DNA from: a virus
Virus record (IMG/VR): IMGVR_UViG_3300021976_000021
Coordinates: 1-51,611 of that record
Strand: one strand, 5' to 3'
Length of the DNA stretch: 51,611 bases
Positions 38,061 to 47,166 of this stretch are shown piece by piece. How positions within the stretch are numbered: position 1 is the stretch's first letter; the number at the start of each line of letters is the position of its first letter. The translations under genes were made by a program, and so were the position numbers. Below the pieces are notes generated by a model. The model worked only from the letters and a program-made list of their open reading frames with translations. It searched no databases and was not told where the DNA came from.

Positions 38061-38714
38061 TCACGGAGCGAACAACGTGACCACGGCGTCAGGGGTCGGA
38101 AGCTGAGCCTCCGCTGCAACGGCTCCGTAAAGAAGCACTTCCAACGCTGCGAGATTCGTCGGATCGGCAGTGCGGGAGTCGAGGGTGATCAGCGAAGTAG
38201 GCCTGAACCCAGTGATCGGCGCCGGGGTGGTGGAGACCTCCCAGCTAAACGTAATCGCTTCTGGGGTGTCGTTGACCGTGTTGTACGCCTTTTCAGACGG
38301 GCTGGCCTGACAACCATAAACGAGGTGCAACTTGTACCCGTGGTCATCGCCCTCGAGGTCATTACCGATACGAGTCCGGTACGACAGACCGAAGGTTTTG
38401 CGAACCTGCTGTCCGATGGTGAGCCCTGGTTGAGGCACGCCCAAGCCGTCGAACTGAGCGAACTCGTCCGGGTAGGTATACGCCTCAATAGTGGCCCCGA
38501 ATTCCTCGGCGGAGAACAGGTTGAGGTACTTGATGTTGTCGGCATAGGTAGCCGTCGGTTCCGCTCCAGTAGGCGTCTCGGTAACAGACGTGAGTCCATT
38601 CCAAGAAACGCCAGTAGTGTAAACCCCGGCAACATCCGGGATGTAAAGAACACCATGATCAACGCCGGTCTCGTAGAACCGGTCGCCAATGGCGTCCCAT
38701 GTGAGTTGAGGCAT
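38061..38714 (-). CDS. Major tail (tube) protein
   Basis: A 217-residue protein with GDRFYETGVDHGVLYIPDVA, GVSWNGLTSV, IEAYTYPDEF, LSYRTRIGND and FRPTSLITLDSR, a pattern typical of major tail proteins of actinophages. Its codon use is more GC-rich than the neighbouring copy 36651-37469, consistent with higher expression. It forms the stacked hexamer rings of the tail. Confidence 0.8.
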   Translation of the reverse strand: MPQLTWDAIGDRFYETGVDHGVLYIPDVAGVYTTGVSWNGLTSVTETPTGAEPTATYADNIKYLNLFSAEEFGATIEAYTYPDEFAQFDGLGVPQPGLTIGQQVRKTFGLSYRTRIGNDLEGDDHGYKLHLVYGCQASPSEKAYNTVNDTPEAITFSWEVSTTPAPITGFRPTSLITLDSRTADPTNLAALEVLLYGAVAAEAQLPTPDAVVTLFAP

Positions 38715-38726
38715 GTCTTTTTCTCC

Positions 38727-39032
38727 TTAAAAGAAAAGTCTGTAGACGTCGTGGTTGAGGTTGTCAGCCGTGAAGAAACGATCATAAGAACTCAGAGAGA
38801 GTTCTCCGACAGCTTCGTGGATCACACTGTCAGGATTCGGATCGATAACAGTTATCTGATATCGCTTTGTCCTGGTGTACGGCTTGTCGTTTGCATATTC
38901 AGTCTGCACATCGTCTCTTTTGTAGATGATGCACGGATATCGAAGTTGCACGGTCGGTGGTGGTTGGAAATATACATTATTGGACCCAAGAATCGCCACC
39001 AAAATCGCATGGAGGTCAAGGCGTGGGGCCAT
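38727..39032 (-). CDS. Tail completion / terminator protein
   Basis: A 101-residue protein from MAPRLDLHAILVAIL, with CIIYKRDDVQTEYAN and YQITVIDPNPDSV, matching the small minor protein (tail terminator type) that stands between head-closure and tail-tube genes. GGAAG lies 8 bases before the ATG at 39032, inside the preceding gene by 17 bases. Confidence 0.65.
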   Translation of the reverse strand: MAPRLDLHAILVAILGSNNVYFQPPPTVQLRYPCIIYKRDDVQTEYANDKPYTRTKRYQITVIDPNPDSVIHEAVGELSLSSYDRFFTADNLNHDVYRLFF

Positions 39033-39345
39033 TGTAAACACTTCCGAGGTTAAGGATAAGACGGGGACTCCGAACTTCAACACTGGTTACAGTCCAAAGA
39101 GTCCCCGCCCATCTTACGTACTTGATCAGATGGAAATGTTCGACGGCGTATTGACTTGCAACGATACTAATCGAGTTACCGACCGAAATATCGTTGTTCA
39201 GGCCTTCTCCAGCCTCTAACTTCCTGGTGTTCCGAATCACGTCGCCGAAATATTCGACTTCGGTCATCTGATCCACCCAAATGCCAGAGTTTGGCGGAGT
39301 CTCCAGTGTTTCTCCGTACCCTACTGTGTCATGAAATCTTGCCAT
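39016..39345 (-). CDS. Head closure protein
   Basis: A 109-residue beta-rich protein (MARFHDTVGYGETLETPPNS, VRWAGTLWTVTSVEVRSPRL). Size, composition and place between capsid and tail terminator match head-tail connector/closure proteins. No catalytic motif. Confidence 0.6.
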   Translation of the reverse strand: MARFHDTVGYGETLETPPNSGIWVDQMTEVEYFGDVIRNTRKLEAGEGLNNDISVGNSISIVASQYAVEHFHLIKYVRWAGTLWTVTSVEVRSPRLILNLGSVYNGPTP

Positions 39346-39363
39346 CGTAACTCCCTTATTTGA

Positions 39364-41376
39364 TCAGGCTCGGTTGCGGAACGTCCAACTGGTGTTGGTC
39401 GACACGGCGAAGTAACGACCGGCAGCAGCCTCTGCGGTAATTGTCTCAGCTTCACCAGCCGGGACGGCATACGGAGAACCAACATTGGTCACAACGGCTC
39501 CGCTGCTATCCTTGTAGACAACTCCCGTGGTGTTGACGATTGTGATCTGTCCGAGCTCGGCATCATAGGTCGGAGCAGCCGGGACAACAGGCGTGTCCGC
39601 ACCAGCAGCCGCAGCCTTCACAACCAGAGCGCTCTTCAGCTTCACGAGTGCACCGGAAACCCGGGTCTCGATCAGGTACTTCTGCTGGTTGTAGTCGATG
39701 TCGAAATCGTCGAACATCGAGACGTTTCCGCCCTTGTCAGCACCGATGACGTAGTCATTGAGATTAACAAGGATCGCAAGCGTGCTCGGATCTTCCTCCA
39801 TGACCTCGACCGGAACGACCGCCGCAACACGAAGCTCTGCAGCCAGCTCGTCAAGCGAGCGGTACAGACGACGATCCATACCATCGTTCAACAGCATGAA
39901 TTGTGCGATGACAGTCTCCGTCGTGTACATCGTCGGGAGCCCGCTGCCCTTGTACTCCTTGCGGTTAAGGATGAGGGCGTCGATGATCTCACGATATGAC
40001 GAGGTGGCGTCAAGAAGGTTGACGGTGATGTACGTCGTGTAGAGGATGTGATCCTTGGCAATGGGCCGGATGTTCTGCTCGTTGATCTTGTCGTCAGCAG
40101 AAACGTCACGACCATCACCGATGAGAACCGCGCGAGCGAGTTCCTCGTCGAGCATGATCCGCATTTCGGCCTTCAGCCACGCCACGACATCGAAGTCAGT
40201 GATGTCGATCATGTCGTCACGATCAAGCTTCTGCTTCTTGTAGATGGTCGTCGGGGTAGTGATGCGCTTGGACACGCTGAAGAATTCTTCCTTCTTCAGA
40301 TCGCCAGTCACATAACCCTTGGCCCGTGCTTCATCCATCGTGATGTCGGCGGACAAGGTCTTCACTCGGCTGAACGGGCTCTTACGAGTACCCGTCAGAA
40401 CGGAGTTCACCCACTCAGTACGACGCTTGTTCCACTCCGGAGAATCGGCCAGGGCCCGAGCTTCGGGGAAAAGCGTGTCGATGTCGTCGATGCCGTGGGC
40501 GATAGCGTGCTTGTCAACGGCGTCCTTGAGAGACCCCATCTTGTCCGCATCGTCCATGATGGCCTTGATGTCGGCGTGGGAAAGAACTGAGCCCGTTCCT
40601 TCCAACAGCGAGGTAGCACCCTCTCCCTTGGCCTTTTCGAACACGTTTGTATGAGCCATTTCGTTATTGTCCTTGTCTTTGTTGTCGGCTTCGCCGAGAC
40701 TGTCTTGCTGAAGGTCGGGCTTGACGGACTCGAGAGCCTCGCCAATCATGTAGTGGACGACCTGTTTTTGCTCGTCCGTCAGTGAGTCGTAGACGTCTTG
40801 AACCGTGTCATTGTTCGAGTCGTCATCATTGTCGTCATCGCCGGCGGCGTGATCGAGTGTGGAGTCGTCCGTGGACTCATCCTTGGGTTCATCTTCCGTC
40901 TCATCCTTCATGGTCTCATGCTCAAGCTCGAGGCCTGTGTGGATGATCACTTCATCATCGAGGACGTCTGTCGAATCGTCGGAATGACGAATCGTCACAT
41001 TCTCGATGAGAGCTCCTGGGTTTGCGCCGGCGAGAACCAGACTGACCTCACGGATTGCTCCATGAAGGACTCTCTGCGCTCGTTCGACGAGTTGATTGGC
41101 CCAAATCGACATCGCATTGATGTCTCCGTGCTCGAGAAGTTCGTGAGCCTGCTTAGCTTTGGCCGACTTGTTGAAGAAGCCGTAAGCGTAAACACCCTCT
41201 TTCCGTTCCTCGAGAATCGCATGCCCGAGAACGTTCTCGGGATCTGAGTGACCGTGCTGCCACACCAACGGGACTCGCCCTCGGTCCTGATGGCTGAAAG
41301 CTCCGGACATGATGGTACGACCATCAGTGCATTTGATGCCTGACTTTGTGGCCCATCCGCTAAAATCGGGTTCCAT
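39364..41376 (-). CDS. Prohead protease - major capsid protein fusion
   Basis: A 670-residue fusion. Residues 1-135 resemble an S78-type prohead protease: VWQHGHSDPENVLGHA with the catalytic His, INAMSIWANQLV with Ser, and REVSLVLAGANPGALIE. A very acidic Asp/Glu linker (150-215) follows as scaffold, then from about 240 an HK97-fold capsid protein (SRVKTLSADITMDEARAKGY, SYREIIDALILNRKEYKGSG) with a small beta domain at the end (ITIVNTTGVVYKDSSGAVV). An internal ATG (MAHTNVFEKA) has AAGGA 10 bases upstream and could make capsid protein alone; otherwise cleavage frees it. Confidence 0.82.
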   Translation of the reverse strand: MEPDFSGWATKSGIKCTDGRTIMSGAFSHQDRGRVPLVWQHGHSDPENVLGHAILEERKEGVYAYGFFNKSAKAKQAHELLEHGDINAMSIWANQLVERAQRVLHGAIREVSLVLAGANPGALIENVTIRHSDDSTDVLDDEVIIHTGLELEHETMKDETEDEPKDESTDDSTLDHAAGDDDNDDDSNNDTVQDVYDSLTDEQKQVVHYMIGEALESVKPDLQQDSLGEADNKDKDNNEMAHTNVFEKAKGEGATSLLEGTGSVLSHADIKAIMDDADKMGSLKDAVDKHAIAHGIDDIDTLFPEARALADSPEWNKRRTEWVNSVLTGTRKSPFSRVKTLSADITMDEARAKGYVTGDLKKEEFFSVSKRITTPTTIYKKQKLDRDDMIDITDFDVVAWLKAEMRIMLDEELARAVLIGDGRDVSADDKINEQNIRPIAKDHILYTTYITVNLLDATSSYREIIDALILNRKEYKGSGLPTMYTTETVIAQFMLLNDGMDRRLYRSLDELAAELRVAAVVPVEVMEEDPSTLAILVNLNDYVIGADKGGNVSMFDDFDIDYNQQKYLIETRVSGALVKLKSALVVKAAAAGADTPVVPAAPTYDAELGQITIVNTTGVVYKDSSGAVVTNVGSPYAVPAGEAETITAEAAAGRYFAVSTNTSWTFRNRA

Positions 41377-41398
41377 TTTGACTGTTCCTTTCCAAAGA

Positions 41399-42613
41399 CT
41401 AAGTCCCTGTTTCTTCTTCTTGTTCTTCTGGTTGTGGCATGTTGCTGTTGACTAGTTTGTCGGCCTTCGGATCCTTTGAGGGAGGAAGACCCATAAACGC
41501 TCGGATCTCATTCGCCGAAAGAATCTCATTACGAGAGAACTTGTCGGCGATGTTGGCGAGGTCGTTCACAGGGACAAGCCTGAATGGGTTCTGGAAGTAT
41601 TTGATTCGCTCCTTCTTGGACGTGCCGATCCTTCCTAGAAAGGCGCGTTGCATCGCTTCGATCATTGACGCAATGATGGGCTCGACAGTGCGGTTAAAGT
41701 AGTTAAGCATCGCTTTTTCATCAGCGGTGCCATTCATAACGTCTTCGGTAATGCCGAGCTGTCCGTACAACATGTCGATGAGGAACTTAACTTGCGCAAG
41801 AAGGTTGTTCTCAGCAGGTCGGTTCAACTGAGTGATCTTCTCAGTTCCATCGATGTATGCGATGCCGTACTGACTACCCTTCAATTGGAGCTCGATGTCT
41901 GTACGACGTTTAGCAGCCTGTTCACGACGTGATTCAGATTTGATTACATAAGGAAGCTGAATGATCATGTCCAACTTGCCGGAACTCGATTGTTCGTCAA
42001 CTGCATCAAGAAGATTCAATTTCCTAATCAATCGTTGAAGTGTCGAGTTCGGCTCGTTCATAACTGCGTACAACGGATTCTCGACGATAGCGACCCAACG
42101 CTTTGGAAGAGTGATCTCTTCTCGTTGCCCTCGTTCGATGTTGTACAGATTCACCCTGACATGACGTGGATACCAATAGGTGATGTCTCCGACACGAAGA
42201 GTTTCGATGTCAAATGCTTCATCAGTATCTGGATCATTCAGCATGTCAACAGGAACGAGTGCTGCCGAACCTTTGTCGAACAATGTCATGCACACATCTT
42301 GTCGAAAAGCTCGAGGCCCTTGGTCGATGTTTGCTTGCAGCGTAAAACACTCGTTCAAATGGCTACTCATGTCTTCGAAGTAACGACCTTGGTCGTCCAA
42401 CAACACGTGTCGAATGTCAATAGCAGCGACGTCAATACTGATTCGAGTGAATATAGCGGCGATGATAGATCGTTCATTTGAGAAACGGAGTCGTGCTCGA
42501 TCTGGTCTACTGCTTGTACTCGGCCCGATAGAATATGAGCTATACGGCTCAACCACTCGATCGTTGTACCGGAAGGCGTTCCAAATGGTTTTAATGCGGC
42601 TTAGAAATGCCAT
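41399..42613 (-). CDS. Portal protein
   Basis: A 404-residue HK97-type portal: N-terminal RASIDVAAIDIRHVLLD-like strand (here ISIDVAAIDIRHVLL), AALVPVDMLNDPDT, a wing region and LGITEDVMNGTADEKAMLNY near 290, with a short acidic end. It is in the normal place between terminase and capsid. It forms the dodecameric DNA channel at the head vertex. Confidence 0.85.
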   Translation of the reverse strand: MAFLSRIKTIWNAFRYNDRVVEPYSSYSIGPSTSSRPDRARLRFSNERSIIAAIFTRISIDVAAIDIRHVLLDDQGRYFEDMSSHLNECFTLQANIDQGPRAFRQDVCMTLFDKGSAALVPVDMLNDPDTDEAFDIETLRVGDITYWYPRHVRVNLYNIERGQREEITLPKRWVAIVENPLYAVMNEPNSTLQRLIRKLNLLDAVDEQSSSGKLDMIIQLPYVIKSESRREQAAKRRTDIELQLKGSQYGIAYIDGTEKITQLNRPAENNLLAQVKFLIDMLYGQLGITEDVMNGTADEKAMLNYFNRTVEPIIASMIEAMQRAFLGRIGTSKKERIKYFQNPFRLVPVNDLANIADKFSRNEILSANEIRAFMGLPPSKDPKADKLVNSNMPQPEEQEEETGT

Positions 42614-42625
42614 GGGCTACCTCCT

Positions 42626-44368
42626 TTATTCGAACGCATCTTTATTCGCTTTAAACGCAACATACGCATCCATCATAGCAGAAACGTTGTCGATCTTTTC
42701 TTCTGCTCGCTTCTTAAGAAGCTTCCTGTTGCCATTTGTGTCCTCCAAAGTAACTGCGTTACCCATCGCAAACGACATTAGTCGTTGGTCAAAGATTAGT
42801 TTTCGTTCTTCGGCCAAGATCTTTAATTCGCCAAGAGGAACTGATTCAGTTCTAGCGCCTTGAATTACCTTTTCTACTCCAAAAGGTCCATTCTCAGCTT
42901 CCCATCTTGTTACAAACTCTTTTGCATTGTATGGGTCATATCCAAAACAACGAACGTCGTATTGGTTGACATCGATAAACGCATCCAAATCATCGTAGAC
43001 TTCCATCATGTCTAGAACTGTTCCTTCTAAGACATGAAGACTTCCCTCTTTAATAAACTCATCATACTTATGCCGCATAGCTCCGGGGAGTTTCATGAGT
43101 GTTAAGTTTGTGATGTAACTCCTGGTTTTTACACCAAAGGAGTAGTCTGTAACTGGAAACAAAAGAGTAAAAGCACAGAAGTCGTCACCCTGTGAAAGGT
43201 CAGCACCTAAAGCGCACGGAAGACCGTTAAACGACCTAGATAGATGTGGTTCCGTCTCTTCATACGTGAAGAAGTAGGTAAAACCCTCCATCGGAATGCC
43301 AAAACGCTTGGCGAGAATGTCGTTACGAGAAGCGGGAGCCTTTTCGGCTCTTTCGACGTCCAAATGGTACGTATCGTATGTAACGGTCTTTCCGAGGTTT
43401 GGGTTTGCCTTTATCCACGTCGACGGGTCACCTACTTCTGTCAAATCGTCCAATTTGTAGTGCCAAATGGAAACGTGAGGTGCTTGATACTCTCCACGAA
43501 GTATAGTAGCAAGTTCCATTTTGATTGTGTCGCCAGAACCATTCCTAACTGTTCCTTCAGAACTGATAGCGACGATCAAATAGTCGTCCATCTTCGAAGC
43601 GCCCTGCTCAATGGCGCCAACAACGTCTTCTCTGATGTCACCAGACAACCATTCGTCGACTGTGGAGCATGCTGGTCGCAACCCCTGAAGCTTATTGATC
43701 GACATAGGTCTAACTTCAAGCAAGGAACCAGTAAGAAAGTTCTCTACACCCTTCTTAGTGGACGCCAGCTTCACCCGTTTAGCCCTAGAGCCTGTTGTGT
43801 TCTGTAGCGATCCCTCAGTGAGGAACTTGAACAAAGGTCCTCGAGCCCTAGTGATAGCCGTCCGGAAAGGTGCCATCACTTCTTCCGCCTGCTTCATCGT
43901 TGGAGCAGTTGTGATTTGGTGGGTGGTCTGAGTATTGACGTTCATAAAGAACGCCTGGATGGTGAACGCATACATCGACTTAGCGGCGCCACGAGCAATG
44001 ATCAAATACTGCTTTGTTGTGAGACGCTTTTTGATAGTCTTCTCGACGAAGTGGCCGCCACCTTCTTCTAATGGCTCCCACACACTTCGTGTTACGAAGT
44101 AATACCAAGAGAAGATTTGCTCTGCCCATAGTTTAAATGTATCGAGAAGATGGAGATCGCTACCATCGGTTAAAGTCAGTTCATTTTCGCAGTATTTAAC
44201 GTACCCGTCAATCGCTCGGTCGTCGTAGTAGATGTTCGGGTTAGCGACGAGTTCGTCAATTCGGTTCATCTCCATAGAGATTTCCCTGTTGACAACTATT
44301 TCGCCCCGAAGAACTGCTTCTCTGAATTTACCGTAGTAGATTGGGGTCGCTGTGTTCGACAAAGACAT
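42626..44368 (-). CDS. Terminase large subunit
   Basis: A 580-residue protein with an ATPase domain (a Walker A-like ARGAAKS at 125-131, PTMKQAEEV, and the Walker B STVDEW ending at 240) and a nuclease domain starting at GADLSQGDDFCAFTLL, with further acidic residues (CFGYDPYNAKEF). It packages DNA and cuts the concatemer. The closest general pattern is the terminases of HK97-like, cos-type phages, which would fit cohesive ends. Confidence 0.88.
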   Translation of the reverse strand: MSLSNTATPIYYGKFREAVLRGEIVVNREISMEMNRIDELVANPNIYYDDRAIDGYVKYCENELTLTDGSDLHLLDTFKLWAEQIFSWYYFVTRSVWEPLEEGGGHFVEKTIKKRLTTKQYLIIARGAAKSMYAFTIQAFFMNVNTQTTHQITTAPTMKQAEEVMAPFRTAITRARGPLFKFLTEGSLQNTTGSRAKRVKLASTKKGVENFLTGSLLEVRPMSINKLQGLRPACSTVDEWLSGDIREDVVGAIEQGASKMDDYLIVAISSEGTVRNGSGDTIKMELATILRGEYQAPHVSIWHYKLDDLTEVGDPSTWIKANPNLGKTVTYDTYHLDVERAEKAPASRNDILAKRFGIPMEGFTYFFTYEETEPHLSRSFNGLPCALGADLSQGDDFCAFTLLFPVTDYSFGVKTRSYITNLTLMKLPGAMRHKYDEFIKEGSLHVLEGTVLDMMEVYDDLDAFIDVNQYDVRCFGYDPYNAKEFVTRWEAENGPFGVEKVIQGARTESVPLGELKILAEERKLIFDQRLMSFAMGNAVTLEDTNGNRKLLKKRAEEKIDNVSAMMDAYVAFKANKDAFE

Positions 44369-44383
44369 TAAGCGACCTCCTTA

Positions 44384-44764
44384 CTACCCAAGTCGACGAA
44401 GCCTAGAAACGGCAGCCTCTCTTGCTGTTCTTGTTGCAATGGCTCTTCCAACTCTTTGATTCGTTTGTGTTTGAATCTGGGATCGAAGCGTATTCATAGC
44501 AATGCCACCAAGAAAACTGCTACCAACAGCAATCGCTGTTCGATTCCTACCAGAACCGCTTCCAGAAGACAAACGAGAATATTGCTGCTCCATGTTCATT
44601 CGGTTCACCGCAGTACGAAGTTCTTCATCCGTCATATCTTTAGCTGATCGGCCTTTGACACCGGCCGCTCGAGCTAGTTGACGTCTCGAACGACGTACAC
44701 CCCACTTCTGGCCTTTGATCCCGTGATGCTCGATGAAGTTCTTACCAATATCAGTTTTACTCAT
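44384..44764 (-). CDS. HGIKGQKWG-motif structural protein
   Basis: A 126-residue basic protein whose N terminus reads IEHHGIKGQKWGVRRSRRQL. The motif HGIKGQKWG-RR is widespread in structural or capsid-morphogenesis proteins of phages of Gram-positive bacteria, though its biochemical role is not known to me. It lies directly upstream of terminase; the start at 44764 overlaps the preceding gene by 8 bases. Confidence 0.6.
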   Translation of the reverse strand: MSKTDIGKNFIEHHGIKGQKWGVRRSRRQLARAAGVKGRSAKDMTDEELRTAVNRMNMEQQYSRLSSGSGSGRNRTAIAVGSSFLGGIAMNTLRSQIQTQTNQRVGRAIATRTAREAAVSRLRRLG

Positions 44765-45122
44765 TTGGATATCCCTCCAACGGAAGCTCGAGCTCTCGAA
44801 ACTCTCGCAATCTCCACTCATGTTCGTCGATTTGTTTGTTCATGGCTTCGATCAAATATGACGTACCTGGCGGATCGAAAAGCATTCGTACTTTCAGATA
44901 CATATACGTGCGAATCATAGATCTTTGATTCGGTGGCACTACGATATCGTTCCATGTCGGGACGCTATTCTCAATGAAGAAACCGCCAACAGGTCCAACG
45001 CCGATCTGATCCAAGAGCGAAAACGTAGAGTTGATGTGCGTAATAATATCCATATCGAACGCGGTGTAGTCTACGGCTAGCCCGAGAATTTTCTTTGTGC
45101 TATTCAGGATGCTGTCCGGCAT
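44757..45122 (-). CDS. Head-tail connector / adaptor-like protein
   Basis: A 121-residue protein (DSILNSTKKILGLAVDYTAF, DIITHINSTFSLLDQIGVGP, SMIRTYMYLKVRMLFDPPGT) of the head-tail adaptor type seen in actinophages, unusually placed before terminase. A helical gp6-like fold is expected. Assignment by pattern and context. Confidence 0.65.
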   Translation of the reverse strand: MPDSILNSTKKILGLAVDYTAFDMDIITHINSTFSLLDQIGVGPVGGFFIENSVPTWNDIVVPPNQRSMIRTYMYLKVRMLFDPPGTSYLIEAMNKQIDEHEWRLREFRELELPLEGYPNE

Positions 45123-45150
45123 GTCTCACCTCCGTGTTCTTTGATTTGGA

Positions 45151-45504
45151 TCAGCTGTTTTGCGTAAGCTTCTCGCCCCGAATTCGAACGACCTCTTTAC
45201 GCACTGCTTCCGGATCGTATCCGGCCTTCTTGAGTGCTTCATCTCGCTCACGACCAGAGCCCCATCGACTTGAGTTTCGGCCATTGGAAACGATACCTTC
45301 AGCAACTTCAGTGACAGACGCGTCAACCGTCTTCGCCTTCGACTTACGGGTCCGCTTTGCCGATGAACGCTTCGCAGCAGCCTTCTTCGCCTTTGGCTTT
45401 GGCGGGTCGAGAGTGATCGGTTCGTTGGCCGGAGAAGTTGGCTCGGGCTGCGGAACTTGCTCCAGACCGTCTGGTTTCACTTCGTCAATGTTTTCGATTT
45501 GCAT
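45151..45504 (-). CDS. Lys/Ala-rich protein with CW_7-like motif
   Basis: A 117-residue protein: an acidic N terminus, a Pro/Lys/Ala-rich histone-like stretch (KPKAKKAAAKRSSAKRTRKS) and a C-terminal piece, SSRWGSGRERDEALKKAGYD followed by PEAVRKEV, that resembles the Cpl-7/CW_7 cell-wall-binding repeat WGNGxERxxxLxxAGYDYxxVQ. The same piece could act as a small helical DNA-binding tail. It lies between the HNH gene and the connector gene. Confidence 0.5.
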   Translation of the reverse strand: MQIENIDEVKPDGLEQVPQPEPTSPANEPITLDPPKPKAKKAAAKRSSAKRTRKSKAKTVDASVTEVAEGIVSNGRNSSRWGSGRERDEALKKAGYDPEAVRKEVVRIRGEKLTQNS

Positions 45505-45522
45505 GTCTTTCTCTCCTTCTTG

Positions 45523-45936
45523 TCACCAGAGTTTGGTGTCACCAGGTCGACGCGCAGCCACTACTCTTGGTAGTAGAGCGGCATCTCCGTAGTGAATTGC
45601 GTTGTGTGTTGTGTGTGTTGTCGTTATCAAGTATTCCGGATCAAAAATCCACAGCTCACCATGGACTATGTCCGACACGCCAACAGGATTTACATGATGA
45701 ACCAAAAGTTCCCCGTTGATCTCATAGCCAGATACACCCAGGTCACAGCCATCATCTCTTACGATAACGAAGTCCCGGGAGGACTTCCACTCCCGGGACC
45801 GATAAAATTGCTGGTTGATATAGCGATCAAACCCGAAGGTAGATCGCCCTACCGACCCATGCAATCTCAAATACTCGAATCGTTCTTCGAATGTGAGAAA
45901 CTTTGATAACTCAGTATACGTCTTCATCGTATGCAT
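45523..45936 (-). CDS. HNH endonuclease
   Basis: A 137-residue protein with INGELLVHHVNPV (the HH of the beta-beta-alpha metal fold), then FDPEYLITTTHTTHNAIHYG, the third H and the N. HNH nucleases next to the terminase genes assist DNA packaging in HK97-like phages. Start at 45936 with AGGA 8 bases upstream; it overlaps the small terminase gene by 26 bases. Confidence 0.8.
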   Translation of the reverse strand: MHTMKTYTELSKFLTFEERFEYLRLHGSVGRSTFGFDRYINQQFYRSREWKSSRDFVIVRDDGCDLGVSGYEINGELLVHHVNPVGVSDIVHGELWIFDPEYLITTTHTTHNAIHYGDAALLPRVVAARRPGDTKLW

Positions 45937-46252
45937 CTGATGGTTCCTCTTCTTGCCCAGAATAAGCGCGCATGGCGCTTAGAGCATCTCGATATAGCTC
46001 CTCAACTCGTTTAGCCGAAGCGAGATCTTCGCATTTCGCTTTCAATAAAGCATTTTCACTGCGAAGTTTATCTCGTTCAAGCTTTGCGGTTGACGAACCG
46101 AGTTTCAAATAATGCGTCATCACTTGAGACGAGGCTGTGCCATTGGCAATTTGTTCTTCGGCAAGGTCCATTGCCATGGAGACTATTTGGTTCTCACGAC
46201 CCTCTTCGGTCAATGCTGGACGTTTAGAACGTCTACTATTGCTAGAACCCAT
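45911..46252 (-). CDS. Terminase small subunit-like protein
   Basis: A 113-residue protein: RRPALTEEGRENQ-like start (RPALTEEGRENQIVSMAMDL), AEEQIANGTASSQVMTHYLK and a coiled coil (KLRSENALLKAKCEDLASAK), a common small-terminase type in Gram-positive phages. Position upstream of HNH and large terminase supports it. It would bind the packaging site. Confidence 0.7.
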   Translation of the reverse strand: MGSSNSRRSKRPALTEEGRENQIVSMAMDLAEEQIANGTASSQVMTHYLKLGSSTAKLERDKLRSENALLKAKCEDLASAKRVEELYRDALSAMRAYSGQEEEPSDAYDEDVY

Positions 46253-46270
46253 GTGGCCTCCTTATACGTT

Positions 46271-46990
46271 CTAGACCTTGTTAAGCGCCTCGAACGTCTT
46301 GGGGCCAACGCGTCCATCAACCTGGAGGCCGTTGCGCTCTTGGAAGGCCATGACTCGGTCCCTCGTCTGCCTCCCGAAGATGGTGTCGATAGAAATACTC
46401 AACCCGGAAGCACGAAGCTTTTGCTGTACCCAACCTACATCAGGGCCTCGCATCGTTGGCGCAGTGAGATACAGATCGCGTTGCGTTTGCGCCGGAGGAG
46501 CTGTCGGCGCGCCGCCCTTGATCGGGAAATTCCCATTGGGGTGCGGTCGACCGTTCTTGACCCACGTCGCCCAACCATCAACCTCGATGGCCTGAATATG
46601 CCACGGCTCACCAGCAACGTTCGCGTGAACACCATAGTCCGTGATTGCCGGGTGCTTGGTTCCCTGCTTTGGAACTTCATCCCATCGAGGAGCTCGGTGA
46701 ACACCAGCGCCATTTCGCTTGACAACGTCGAACGCTGCGTAAGCCTTCATTCCACTGTGGAATTCCTGAATCTGGTGGAACGACTTCCCATCCTCAGCAA
46801 ATCCAGGCTTATCCGGCTGAGTGAAGCGAACAGCACCGCCGATACCCATCTCTCCACCTTGAGAGACCAGATATGCTTCGATACGTTGCCACGTCTCAGG
46901 CTCACACAGATCAGCTCGAGCGAGTTCCTTGAGCCTCGACATCGTGACGAGCGCCTTCTGGTAACCCCATGGATAGAGAACTTCGGTCAT
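46271..46990 (-). CDS. Endolysin: M15 peptidase with peptidoglycan-binding domain
   Basis: A 239-residue protein. The first 150 residues form an M15-type (VanY-like) peptidase: SFHQIQEFHSGMKAYAAFDV with the metal His and Asp, and GEPWHIQAIE with the third His. The C-terminal 70 residues are a PG_binding_1 domain (LRASGLSISIDTIFGRQTRD, AFQERNGLQVDGRVGPKTFE). It cleaves peptide stems in the cell wall. No signal peptide, so it depends on a holin. The ATG overlaps the stop of the small acidic gene before it. Confidence 0.85.
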   Translation of the reverse strand: MTEVLYPWGYQKALVTMSRLKELARADLCEPETWQRIEAYLVSQGGEMGIGGAVRFTQPDKPGFAEDGKSFHQIQEFHSGMKAYAAFDVVKRNGAGVHRAPRWDEVPKQGTKHPAITDYGVHANVAGEPWHIQAIEVDGWATWVKNGRPHPNGNFPIKGGAPTAPPAQTQRDLYLTAPTMRGPDVGWVQQKLRASGLSISIDTIFGRQTRDRVMAFQERNGLQVDGRVGPKTFEALNKV

Positions 46991-47124
46991 GATTCGTCAT
47001 CCTCCGGAATCGGCTCATACTCAGCCGCCATTGCAGCGAAGGTCTCTTCGTCTACACTGTCGTCGGGAAGAGCAGTATCGATTGCCTGATCAGGATGATC
47101 CTTTTCTGGTTCTTGCTTTGCCAT
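46987..47124 (-). CDS. Small acidic protein (45 residues)
   Basis: MAKQEPEKDHPDQAIDTALP begins a 45-residue, very acidic protein without cysteines or spans. AAAGGAG is placed before the ATG and its stop overlaps the endolysin ATG by 4 bases, so the pair is coupled. It may be an endolysin partner; function unknown. Confidence 0.55.
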   Translation of the reverse strand: MAKQEPEKDHPDQAIDTALPDDSVDEETFAAMAAEYEPIPEDDES

Positions 47125-47166
47125 GATAGGCTCCTTTAGTTTGATTTGTTTGAATTGCGTTAACGT

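Noticed and set aside
46112-47089. Plus-strand frame of 325 codons
   Set aside because: Antisense shadow of the endolysin and small terminase genes, both of which have clear motifs.
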